A program made the position numbers and the translations under genes. A stretch of 64,000 nt of DNA, taken from assembly GCF_947500985.1 (NCBI RefSeq), contig NZ_CANMTX010000005.1, positions 186,001 to 250,000 on the forward strand, written 5' to 3'. Position 1 is the first letter of the stretch, and each line of letters opens with the position of its first letter. Shown one piece after another: positions 56,783 through 64,000 of the stretch. The notes beneath the pieces were generated by a model, which saw only the letters and a program-made list of their open reading frames with translations, did no database searches and was not told the origin of the DNA. Source of the stretch: an uncultured Maribacter sp. GTDB taxonomy: Bacteria; Bacteroidota; Bacteroidia; Flavobacteriales; Flavobacteriaceae.

Positions 56783-57493
56783 ATGGGAAGAGCTTTTGAA
56801 TTTAGAAAAGCACGTAAAATGAAAAGATGGTCTGCAATGTCCAAAGCCTTTACTCGTATAGGCAAAGATATTGTGATGGCCGTTAAAGAAGGTGGACCAG
56901 ATCCAGATTCTAATTCACGATTAAGAGCAGTTATACAAAATGCCAAGTCGGTAAACATGCCGAAAGACAATGTGGAACGTGCTATTAAAAGAGCAAGTGA
57001 CAAAAGTCTTGGCGATTACAAAGAAGTTCTTTTTGAAGGATATGCCCCTCACGGTATTGCTATATTAGTTGAAACTGCAACTGACAACAACACTAGAACG
57101 GTAGCGAATGTTAGAAGTTATTTTAATAAATGTAATGGCAATATGGGTACATCAGGATCCGTTGAATTTATGTTTGATCATACTTGTAATTTTAGAATAC
57201 CAGCAGAAGGCTTAGACCCTGAAGAAATAGAATTAGAGCTAATTGATTTTGGAGCTGAAGAGGTTTTTATTGATGATGATGGAATTTTAATCTACGGACC
57301 ATTTGAAAGTTTTGGAACTCTTCAAAAAGAATTGGAAAATAGGGAATTAGAAATACTTTCTTCAGGATTTGAACGTATTCCTCAAGTAACAAAATCGTTG
57401 AATGAAGAAGAAGCTGCCGATGTAGAGAAACTTCTTGAAAAATTAGAAGAAGATGATGATGTGCAGAATGTTTACCATTCTATGGAAGAATAA
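56783..57493 (+). CDS. yebC: YebC/PmpR-family translation/transcription factor
   Basis: A 236-residue YebC protein. The N-terminal GRAFEFRKARKMKRWSAMSK is the family signature, then GGPDPDSNSRLRAVIQNAK, NMPKDNVERAI, LVETATDNNTRT and an acidic C-terminal domain. Members act as DNA-binding regulators or help ribosomes through proline runs. Length normal. Confidence 0.95.
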   Translation: MGRAFEFRKARKMKRWSAMSKAFTRIGKDIVMAVKEGGPDPDSNSRLRAVIQNAKSVNMPKDNVERAIKRASDKSLGDYKEVLFEGYAPHGIAILVETATDNNTRTVANVRSYFNKCNGNMGTSGSVEFMFDHTCNFRIPAEGLDPEEIELELIDFGAEEVFIDDDGILIYGPFESFGTLQKELENRELEILSSGFERIPQVTKSLNEEEAADVEKLLEKLEEDDDVQNVYHSMEE

Positions 57494-57515
57494 ACTTCAG
57501 TTTTATTTTATAAAT

Positions 57516-57543
57516 AAAGGAGACCAAATTGGTCTCCTTTTTT
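57516..57543 (+). terminator. Terminator of yebC
   Basis: AAAGGAGACC / GGTCTCCTTT stem (10 bp, loop AAATT) followed by Ts. A short AGTT x5 repeat follows at 57551-57570. Confidence 0.88.
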
Positions 57544-57608
57544 AGTTTTAAGTTAGTTAGTTAGTTAGTTAATCAGTCCTATTGTCGCTGAATCAACATT
57601 TTATCCAA

Positions 57609-58136
57609 TCAATGCTTACCCTCAACACCTTCAAAAAAGACATGATACTTCATAAAATCTGCTTCTTTATCTTCAGTTGGAACAAGAGGCTCAGATAATT
57701 TTATTTCTTTTTTACCGTAGTCAAAGGCAACTAGTACTATGGGTACATTAGCAGTTTTGGCTATAAAATAGAAACCTGTTTTCCATTTCTCCACCTTTTT
57801 ACGAGTTCCTTCAGGTGACAATGCCAGTCTGAACTTTTTACGTTTACTAAAAATCTCTGCTGTAGCCTTTACGGTATCATTAGTTTTTGTACGATCTATA
57901 GGTGCACCACCTGTCCAACGAAAAAACCAACCGAAAGGAGGCTTGAACAAACTTTTCTTACCTACAAAGTTTATCTCCTCTTGCCATACTGCACGTATTA
58001 ATAATGCCAATAAAAAATCCCACCAACTGGTATGCGGCACTACAATAGCCACAAATTTATCTAAGTGTGAAGGAAACGTCCCTTTAAATTTCCATCCTAG
58101 AATTTTAAAATATATAAATTTTGCTATTTGCTGCAT
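57609..58136 (-). CDS. 1-acyl-sn-glycerol-3-phosphate acyltransferase-like protein
   Basis: A 175-residue PlsC-family acyltransferase, shorter than full PlsC. The catalytic H-x4-D is His35-Asp40 in PHTSWWD, and the glycerol-phosphate/acyl site SPEGTR is at 107-112. It adds an acyl chain to a lysophospholipid or similar acceptor. It has only a short hydrophobic N-terminal stretch. Single gene on the minus strand. Confidence 0.88.
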   Translation of the reverse strand: MQQIAKFIYFKILGWKFKGTFPSHLDKFVAIVVPHTSWWDFLLALLIRAVWQEEINFVGKKSLFKPPFGWFFRWTGGAPIDRTKTNDTVKATAEIFSKRKKFRLALSPEGTRKKVEKWKTGFYFIAKTANVPIVLVAFDYGKKEIKLSEPLVPTEDKEADFMKYHVFFEGVEGKH

Positions 58137-58185
58137 AAGACAAAGATGTAGGTTGTGATATTAATTAACCTACTGATTAGATAAA

Positions 58186-59319
58186 CTATATTTTTTGATA
58201 AATAGCCTTAAGCTTTTCCGGAGTAATGATTGATTTCCATTGTTCTCCTAATGCATTTTCCCATAAAGGTTCCATACCCATAGCAACAGTAATCATCGTA
58301 TCCATTTCTGCTGTTGTCAATTTAGAGCATACCTGTTTTGGTAATACTATATTATGCTTCTCAAGCATTTTTTTGAACACCGCTACTCCTTCCGGATAAA
58401 ACTCTTCTAAATATTGAAAAACGAGACAATTGCCTATTCCGTGCTTTACACCTAAAACATAGCCTAAACCATAGCTCATAGCATGTGCTACTCCAACTTG
58501 TGAATATGCGATACTCATACCACCATGCCAGGATGCCATCATCAGCTTCTCTCTACTTTCTGACGCTGATATGTCTTCTAAAAAGACTTCTTTGCAAAGT
58601 TCTAATGATTTCTCTCCGTAACTCTGACTGAATGCATTTAAGAAGGTTCCATTCAAAGATTCAATACAATGTATAAAACAATCCATACCCGTATAGAACC
58701 ATTGTTCTTTTGACACTCCCACAGTTAATTCTGGATCTAATAATACTTGATCGAAAGTGGTATAATCAGAATTTATACCTAATTTTTTTTCTGGTCCCAT
58801 TAATACCGTAGTTCTAGAAACCTCTGCCCCGGTACCACTAATTGTTGGTATACCTACGTGATATATTGATTGTTTATTGACCAAGTCCCAACCTTGATAT
58901 TCTGACGCGCTTCCTTTATTAGTCAGCATAATCGCAACTGCTTTTGCCAAATCTAATAAGGTGCCACCACCAATACCGATAATACCTGATGGCAATTCAG
59001 TAAACTTTTCTTGAATCATTTTCACAAGAGCATCTACCTGTTCAGTTTTCGGCTCTTCTTCGGCAGAAATTAAAATGACCTGATCACAAAAAATGCTTGG
59101 TATTCTGCTTATAAGCTCCGTATTTTCAAATACATCGTCCACCAAATAAATCATTGGTGCTTCTGAATGCTTTCTTTTTGGCATTAAAATATCACCTAAG
59201 GTATCAAAACTGCCTTTTCCGTAGACTACTCTTGGTACCATTGGGAAATTTCTAAACTCCTCTGACGCCTTCGTTGGTATTTTCTTCAATGTCATTTGTT
59301 TATTCACGTCCATTTTCAT
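58186..59319 (-). CDS. kdnB: Iron-containing alcohol dehydrogenase, 3-deoxy-D-manno-octulosonate 8-oxidase-like
   Basis: A 377-residue Fe-ADH. GIGGGTLLDLAKAVA binds NAD, and metal ligands lie in GMDCFIHCIESL and VGVAHAMSYGLGYVLGVKHGIGN. The whole sequence (VPRVVYGKGSF, EYQGWDLVNK, GIPTISGTGAEVSRTTVL, MEPLWENALG) reads like Shewanella KdnB, which oxidises the C8 of Kdo on the way to 8-amino-Kdo of lipopolysaccharide. Its start overlaps the HAD gene by one base (TAATG), and kdsB is next upstream, which supports a Kdo role. No kdnA aminotransferase gene is in this cluster. Confidence 0.78.
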   Translation of the reverse strand: MKMDVNKQMTLKKIPTKASEEFRNFPMVPRVVYGKGSFDTLGDILMPKRKHSEAPMIYLVDDVFENTELISRIPSIFCDQVILISAEEEPKTEQVDALVKMIQEKFTELPSGIIGIGGGTLLDLAKAVAIMLTNKGSASEYQGWDLVNKQSIYHVGIPTISGTGAEVSRTTVLMGPEKKLGINSDYTTFDQVLLDPELTVGVSKEQWFYTGMDCFIHCIESLNGTFLNAFSQSYGEKSLELCKEVFLEDISASESREKLMMASWHGGMSIAYSQVGVAHAMSYGLGYVLGVKHGIGNCLVFQYLEEFYPEGVAVFKKMLEKHNIVLPKQVCSKLTTAEMDTMITVAMGMEPLWENALGEQWKSIITPEKLKAIYQKI

Positions 59320-60017
59320 TAAACATATTCCAATATATCTGTTAAGGTAGAAATTGTCATGTATCCTTTATTCTCTATGGGCCCTTTTACTTCTTCATGC
59401 TCCCATGTAGTATGAAAAGGTACATGTATTGCCCTTGCTCCTAATTCTACTAATGGTAATACATCTGATTTTAGAGAATTACCGATCATTAAAAACTCAT
59501 TTGGCGCTATTTGTAAATGTTCTAAAAGATCGCTATAATTCTTTTCCTTTTTATCGCTCAACACTTCCACATGATGAAAATACTCTGACAGTCCTGATCG
59601 TTCTAGTTTTCGTTCTTGATCTAATAGGTCTCCTTTTGTTAAAACTATTAATCGATATTTATCCTTCAGACTTTTCAATACATCCTCTACTCCATCTAAA
59701 AGTTCTACTGGCTGGGTTATCATCTCCTTACCTAAATCTAAAAGTGCTCCTATGGTTTTTGAAGAAATTTGATTGTTTGAAAGCTCTAAAGCACATTCTA
59801 TCATAGAAAGCATAAAACCTTTAATACCATAACCATATAAATCTAAATTCTTTATTTCTGTTCTAAAGAGTTCTTGATCTATTTTATTCTTGGTTTCGTA
59901 CTTCTCCAATAAATTGGCGAACTTATCTTCTGTATCTCTAAAATAGGTTTCGTTTACCCATAATGTATCGTCTGCATCGAAGCCAATTACATTAATTCCC
60001 TCAAAATTTATTTCCAT
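59319..60017 (-). CDS. HAD-family hydrolase
   Basis: A 232-residue HAD phosphatase-like protein. Nucleophile Asp14 and Asp16 are in FDADDT, the Thr/Ser motif is in IVLTKGD, and GNSLKSDV is the last metal motif. A helical cap separates the first two. It overlaps kdsB by 10 bp and kdnB by 1 bp, so it belongs to one transcript of Kdo genes and may dephosphorylate a sugar intermediate. It is not the compact KdsC type, so this is only an inference. Confidence 0.82.
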   Translation of the reverse strand: MEINFEGINVIGFDADDTLWVNETYFRDTEDKFANLLEKYETKNKIDQELFRTEIKNLDLYGYGIKGFMLSMIECALELSNNQISSKTIGALLDLGKEMITQPVELLDGVEDVLKSLKDKYRLIVLTKGDLLDQERKLERSGLSEYFHHVEVLSDKKEKNYSDLLEHLQIAPNEFLMIGNSLKSDVLPLVELGARAIHVPFHTTWEHEEVKGPIENKGYMTISTLTDILEYV

Positions 60018-60736
60018 GCTGCTTGGGCTTTCTTTAAGTCCTCAGGAGTATCAATTTCTATTCCCTGAACATTCGTTTCTACCATTTTAATCTTCTTGCC
60101 ATATTCTAAATAACGAATGGCTTCGATTTTCTCCGTCGCTTCCAATTGTAACATCGGTAACCTTTGAAAATCCATCAAAGCACTTTTTCTAAAGGCATAT
60201 ACACCCTTATGCTTATAATATATGGTTTGCTCACTTTTTGCTCTTGGATAAGGTATTGGTGACCTTGAAAAGTACAAAGCAAAATCTCTATTATCTACTA
60301 TAACCTTAACAGTATTCGGATTATTAATTTCTTCTTCTTCCGTAATTTTAACCATTAAAGAGGCAAGATCAATTTCTTTATGAATATCATCTTCAAAAAC
60401 CTTCATCACTCCTTCTAAACTTTCTCTATCAGTAAACGGTTCATCACCTTGAACATTTACGATAATATCTACATCCATTTGAATAACGGCCTCTGCAATA
60501 CGATCACTACCACAATCATGTTCTTTTTGGCTCATAATAGCCAAACCACCTTCTTTAATAATAGTATCATAGATAACATCGCTATCTGTTACTACATATA
60601 CTTCATCAAATAGCTTAGTTTGCACTGCTGCTTGATACGTTCTTAAAATAACCGGTTTACCAGCTAAATCTTGCATTAATTTTGCAGGAAATCTTGATGC
60701 CGCGTAACGGGCAGGAATCATTGCTATTTTCTTCAA
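60008..60736 (-). CDS. kdsB: 3-deoxy-manno-octulosonate cytidylyltransferase (CMP-Kdo synthetase)
   Basis: A 242-residue KdsB that activates Kdo (or 8-amino-Kdo) with CTP for lipid A-core assembly. The nucleotide-binding N-terminus [23 protein letters not shown] and the C-terminal [16 protein letters not shown] are diagnostic. First gene of kdsB-HAD-kdnB on the minus strand. Its pairing with KdnB suggests the substrate may be the 8-amino sugar. Confidence 0.95.
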   Translation of the reverse strand: MKKIAMIPARYAASRFPAKLMQDLAGKPVILRTYQAAVQTKLFDEVYVVTDSDVIYDTIIKEGGLAIMSQKEHDCGSDRIAEAVIQMDVDIIVNVQGDEPFTDRESLEGVMKVFEDDIHKEIDLASLMVKITEEEEINNPNTVKVIVDNRDFALYFSRSPIPYPRAKSEQTIYYKHKGVYAFRKSALMDFQRLPMLQLEATEKIEAIRYLEYGKKIKMVETNVQGIEIDTPEDLKKAQAAWK

Positions 60737-60747
60737 CTACTTTTATT

Positions 60748-61317
60748 TTATGTTTTTGCCTTTGGTCGTAAGCTTCTATATATTCTAAAGATTATTACTA
60801 AAATAATAATGACCAAAACTGCTGCTAAGATAGGTGCAAATATTGAAGCTACGGATACTACTGCCGCTGTACCTGTTTCTACAGTGGTTATCAACGGATT
60901 CGCCAAACCACCGGTTGTCGCAGTAGATGCTAAACGCCCTGTTGCCCCTGCTCCTTTTATTGCAGTGGCAGTACCGCCACCGGCTATTATCGCCAAAGAC
61001 CAAGTTATTACCGGATCTAAATCTGCTACTGTTGAGACCATTACCGCAGTACCTGCTATTGCTGCTAAAGGAACTGCTATACTATCTAATAAATTATCGA
61101 ACCATGGTATAAAATAGGCAAATATTTCTAATACAGTTGCAACACCTAGAGTTAGAACAGCTACTAAACTTCCTATCCATTGCCAATTATCATTCAATTC
61201 CCATACTCCGAAATATGACGCCAAACTCAGCGCAAACAAAGGTAGAAAAACTCTAAATCCTACAGATGCTGCCAACCCTATTCCTAAAAATATACTTAAT
61301 ACTGTATCCGTTGTCAT
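60748..61317 (-). CDS. DUF4126 membrane protein
   Basis: A 189-residue Gly/Ala/Thr-rich protein with about five hydrophobic segments. The N-terminal LSIFLGIGLAASVGFRVFLPLFALSLASYFG and the segment GTATAIKGAGATGRLASTATTGG are the DUF4126 pattern. Function unknown. It lies 11 bp upstream of kdsB on the same strand and may share its transcript. Confidence 0.88.
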   Translation of the reverse strand: MTTDTVLSIFLGIGLAASVGFRVFLPLFALSLASYFGVWELNDNWQWIGSLVAVLTLGVATVLEIFAYFIPWFDNLLDSIAVPLAAIAGTAVMVSTVADLDPVITWSLAIIAGGGTATAIKGAGATGRLASTATTGGLANPLITTVETGTAAVVSVASIFAPILAAVLVIIILVIIFRIYRSLRPKAKT

Positions 61318-61378
61318 ATGCTATTTACTATTAGAAAATATTCTTTCCTACATCAATAATTACTAAAATAACCTTTTC

Positions 61379-62812
61379 TTATTCAAGAAAAAAATCATCT
61401 TTAAAACCTATAAGATACAACTTGCTCTTTGCTCTGGTAACTGCAGTATATAGCCATCTTAGGTATTCTTTATCTATACCATTGGGCAAATAGGGCTGCT
61501 CTATGAAAACCGTATTCCATTGTCCCCCTTGAGATTTATGACAGGTTATTGCGTATGAGAATTTCACCTGTAAACCATTGAAGTATTTATTATTCTTTAC
61601 ACCTAAAAACTTCTTGTACTTTGAACTTTCATGTGCAAAGTCTTTCATGACTTCTTGATATAACCTATTACCATCTTCGTAAGATAACGACGGAGATTCT
61701 GCCGTTATGGTATCTAACAATAAGACGGTTTCAAAAGGTGGCATATTAGGATAATCGACCATTTTAACCTTAACCTCGGCAAACTTAAAAGTGAAAATTT
61801 CCTTGATATCAAATATTTCTAAAATCTCTATAATATCTCCGTTTGCAATAAAACCGGCTTCTGTGCTTGGCTTTAACCAATAGTAGTTATTCTTAACCAC
61901 CATCATAAAATCGCCTACAGCAATATCATTCTCTAAAAATAAAATTCGCTCTCTTATATTCTGATTGTAAAGATTTGCGCGTTTATTGGAGCGGACTATA
62001 AATGCTGTTTCTTCTTTGCCATTTTCTGAATATGAACTATCGATGGCTTCTTGAATTTCGTTACCATCTATTAGTCGTACTATATCAGTGAACGGATCTA
62101 CATCAAATTTAAAATCTTCAAAAAAATCGCTTTGCAATTGCTCTCTTAATAAAGTTGCATTTGCTAATATTCCTGAATCACCTGCTTGCCTTACTACTTC
62201 ATTCAACTCTAAATGAACCACTTCTTTATTATAATTCAAAGAAAGTTTATCGCCATCTAAAGCGGGACTCAAAACTAAATGCACCGGTGGCAATTGCGCT
62301 GTATCTCCTATTAATAACAACTTACATTTATGCCCAGAGTATACGAACATCATTAAATCATCTAATAAAGAACCATTTTCGAATAACTTAGAATCTGCAG
62401 CAGTATCTGGTATCATAGATGCTTCATCGACAATAAATAAGGTATCTCTATGTTTATTAGGCGCTAAAACAAACTGCACTCCCCCACCACTTTGCTTCTT
62501 CGGAAAATATATTTTTCTGTGTATGGTAAACGCCTGTGTTTTTGAATAATTCGACATCACTTTTGCCGCTCTACCGGTCGGTGCCATTAGCACAGCTTTC
62601 TTCTGAACATTCCATAAACTGTTAACTAAAGTGCCTATTAAAGTAGTTTTACCCGTACCAGCGTAACCTTTTAACAAAAAAACTTCGTCCTTGACCGTAG
62701 AAAGGGTAAACTCAGCTAATTTCTGCAAAGCCACTGATTGTGTGGCAGTTGGTGTATGTGGAAATTTAGATTCTAGTATACTATAGAATGATGCGGGTGT
62801 TGTTGGTTTCAT
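61379..62812 (-). CDS. RecD-like ATP-dependent DNA helicase (exonuclease V alpha-like)
   Basis: A 477-residue SF1B helicase. Walker A GYAGTGKTT (49-57), Walker B DEASM (about 128-132), a GDTAQLPPV motif, and the C-terminal UvrD-like block AITCHKSQGGQWNTVF with WLYTAVTRAKSKL. It lacks the long N-terminal region of RecD2 and has no recB/recC neighbour, so it is a stand-alone small RecD-like helicase common in Bacteroidota. Confidence 0.9.
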   Translation of the reverse strand: MKPTTPASFYSILESKFPHTPTATQSVALQKLAEFTLSTVKDEVFLLKGYAGTGKTTLIGTLVNSLWNVQKKAVLMAPTGRAAKVMSNYSKTQAFTIHRKIYFPKKQSGGGVQFVLAPNKHRDTLFIVDEASMIPDTAADSKLFENGSLLDDLMMFVYSGHKCKLLLIGDTAQLPPVHLVLSPALDGDKLSLNYNKEVVHLELNEVVRQAGDSGILANATLLREQLQSDFFEDFKFDVDPFTDIVRLIDGNEIQEAIDSSYSENGKEETAFIVRSNKRANLYNQNIRERILFLENDIAVGDFMMVVKNNYYWLKPSTEAGFIANGDIIEILEIFDIKEIFTFKFAEVKVKMVDYPNMPPFETVLLLDTITAESPSLSYEDGNRLYQEVMKDFAHESSKYKKFLGVKNNKYFNGLQVKFSYAITCHKSQGGQWNTVFIEQPYLPNGIDKEYLRWLYTAVTRAKSKLYLIGFKDDFFLE

Positions 62813-62872
62813 GTGCCATCAAAGATAAAGATGATTTTTAGCCTAAAAACTTTTACGATTAAAAAAAAATTG

Positions 62873-62880
62873 TAGATTTG
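62873..62880 (+). promoter_or_regulatory. -7 element upstream of the membrane-anchored hypothetical gene
   Basis: TAGATTTG matches TAnnTTTG, 32 bp before the ATG at 62913. A -33-like TTTT is 18-20 bp upstream. Confidence 0.45.
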
Positions 62881-62912
62881 TGAAGACCACTAAATAAAAT
62901 AACACATACGAA

Positions 62913-63563
62913 ATGAAGACCATTATACAAATTGTACTTTGGATTGGGTGTATCGCTTTAGGATACTTTATCTACAACTCCATAACTGGACCAATTAAAT
63001 TTAAAGAGGTAAAAGAGGAACGTTTTTCTCAGGTTGTTGCCAAATTAAAAGATATTAAAAATTCTCAAGACGCTTACAAAACAATTAACGGCAAATATGC
63101 GAATGACTTTAATAGTCTTATTCGTTTTATTGACACTGGCAACTATGTTATTACGCAACAAAGAGATTCTTCTTTCTTAGAGATGAATGATGCATACGGA
63201 ATTGAAATGCTTAAAGAGGTTAAAATAATTGATACTTTAGGTTTCGTTTCAGTAAAAGATTCACTTTTCAAAACTGATACTAGATATAAAAGCTTAATGG
63301 ATGTACCTACAGCGGCAAATGGTGAAAAATTCACAATGAAAGCTGGGTTTGTAGAAAAGAGTGGTTATAAAGCTCCTGTTTTCGAAGCCAAAGTTGATAA
63401 GGAAGTTGTTCTTTATGATCAACCAAAAGATTTATTAGCACGTGAGAAAGCATCGTTAAGTGTAGAAGAAGTAAATGGACCGACCATTTATGTTGGTTCT
63501 ATGGATGAAGTTAGCACAAGCGGCAACTGGCCTGCTATATATGACAGAAAAGAAAAAAAATAG
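62913..63563 (+). CDS. Membrane-anchored hypothetical protein
   Basis: A 216-residue protein with one N-terminal membrane helix (about 5-23, IIQIVLWIGCIALGYFIYN) and a periplasmic remainder. A coiled segment FSQVVAKLKDIKNSQDAYKTINGKYANDFNSLIRFI resembles the pilin-like helix of type II pseudopilins or related flavobacterial proteins, but I cannot name a family. Its last 23 bases overlap the start of the DUF3822 gene, so the pair is coupled. Confidence 0.78.
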   Translation: MKTIIQIVLWIGCIALGYFIYNSITGPIKFKEVKEERFSQVVAKLKDIKNSQDAYKTINGKYANDFNSLIRFIDTGNYVITQQRDSSFLEMNDAYGIEMLKEVKIIDTLGFVSVKDSLFKTDTRYKSLMDVPTAANGEKFTMKAGFVEKSGYKAPVFEAKVDKEVVLYDQPKDLLAREKASLSVEEVNGPTIYVGSMDEVSTSGNWPAIYDRKEKK

Positions 63564-64000
63564 TAGCTTTAATATAGCGGATAAAAATTTTAAGAAATTG
63601 TCCATTCAGGTTAGCTTGAATGGACTTTCTTTTTGTGTAGCAGATACTGTTTCACAAAAATTATTGATTTCTGACAAAGTGGATTTTTCTGATGAAAAAA
63701 ATCCGATGACCGCTAAAGATGAATTGGAAAAACTTTTTCAAAAGCATGATATAGAAAATATGCAGTTTGATGAAGTTGTTGCTATTCATAGAAACACCCT
63801 TTTTGGACTTGTACCTAAATCTTTATTCAACCCCAATAACTTAAATGAATACCTTAAATTCAATACTAAGGTTCTGGCGAATGATATTTTAGCTTATGAC
63901 GAGGTAGAGAATCATGAATTAGTCAATGTTTATGTTCCTTATGTAAACATCAACAATTACATATACGATCTTTTTGGTGAGTTCGATTTTATGCACAATG
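63541..64000 (+). CDS. DUF3822 family protein (N-terminal part, cut by window edge)
   Basis: The frame opens with ATG 63541 inside the preceding gene and remains open to the window end (153 codons). The N-terminus (FKKLSIQVSLNGLSFCVAD, then VVAIHRNTLFGLVPKSLFN and VNVYVPYVNINNYIYDLFGEF) matches the DUF3822 family of Flavobacteriia, an actin-like-fold protein of unknown function often encoded near rsmD and coaD. The C-terminal half is beyond the window. Confidence 0.82.
   Translation, partial: MTEKKKNSSFNIADKNFKKLSIQVSLNGLSFCVADTVSQKLLISDKVDFSDEKNPMTAKDELEKLFQKHDIENMQFDEVVAIHRNTLFGLVPKSLFNPNNLNEYLKFNTKVLANDILAYDEVENHELVNVYVPYVNINNYIYDLFGEFDFMHN

Noticed and set aside
1-64000. CRISPR array, IS element, rRNA operon
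   Set aside because: No regularly spaced repeats, transposase gene or rRNA sequence was seen anywhere in the window.

Overview
The window looks like a chromosome segment of a marine member of the Flavobacteriaceae (Bacteroidota), of the Zobellia/Maribacter type. This is inferred from the AT-rich DNA, paired SusC/SusD proteins, an ECF sigma/FecR pair, TAnnTTTG promoters, a PL7 alginate lyase, a CTnDOT-like integrase and several flavobacterial families (DUF3822, DUF4212, KdnB). No species name is claimed.

The layout is core - island - core. Positions 1-4585 hold an acyl-CoA/fatty-acid cluster: two MDR reductases, a FabG-like SDR, a MaoC hydratase and an acyl-CoA ligase. About 5010-33824 appears to be a 28.8-kb integrated element in the 3' end of tRNA-Pro. 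A tyrosine integrase sits beside the intact tRNA, and a 17-bp copy of the tRNA 3' end, with the displaced tRNA terminator, lies at the far end. Next to that far end are remnants of a mobilizable element: a truncated relaxase, a BfmA/BtgA-type protein, DUF6876, Ssb and a possible oriT.

The island cargo is a one-strand catabolic locus. In transcription order it encodes FecR, SusC, SusD, an SGNH-esterase/glycerophosphodiesterase fusion, a PafA-like phosphatase, an NCS1-type transporter, mannitol 2-dehydrogenase, fructokinase, UxuB (SDR type), UxuA, a broken UxaC, KDPG aldolase, a DUF4212/SSS symporter pair, acetyl-CoA synthetase and a LacI regulator. A divergent ECF sigma gene faces fecR. No glycoside hydrolase or polysaccharide lyase is in it. 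The polymer-facing enzymes act on esters and phosphoesters, which suggests a polyol- or uronate-containing phosphodiester/ester substrate (inference). Two genes are damaged: uxaC is fused in frame to the C-terminus of a KDG kinase by an apparent deletion, and acs carries a one-base frameshift.

From 33812 to the end is housekeeping DNA: tRNA-Pro and tRNA-Ser, PgpH-like c-di-AMP phosphodiesterase, thiolase, an NlpC/P60 protein that lacks its catalytic cysteine, a TPR protein, gyrA, clpC, nnr, and the thrABC operon. The thr operon is preceded by a clear 30-residue leader peptide with 10 threonines behind a good Bacteroidota promoter. Then come a PL7 alginate lyase lipoprotein, gcvT-glsA-epimerase-PCD, yebC, an acyltransferase, a kdsB-HAD-kdnB group for (8-amino-)Kdo, DUF4126, a RecD-like helicase and a partial DUF3822 gene.

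The observations most worth following up are the island boundaries, the uxaC-kdgK chimera, the thr leader peptide, the phosphodiester-oriented SusCD locus and the NlpC/P60 protein with Asn in place of Cys.
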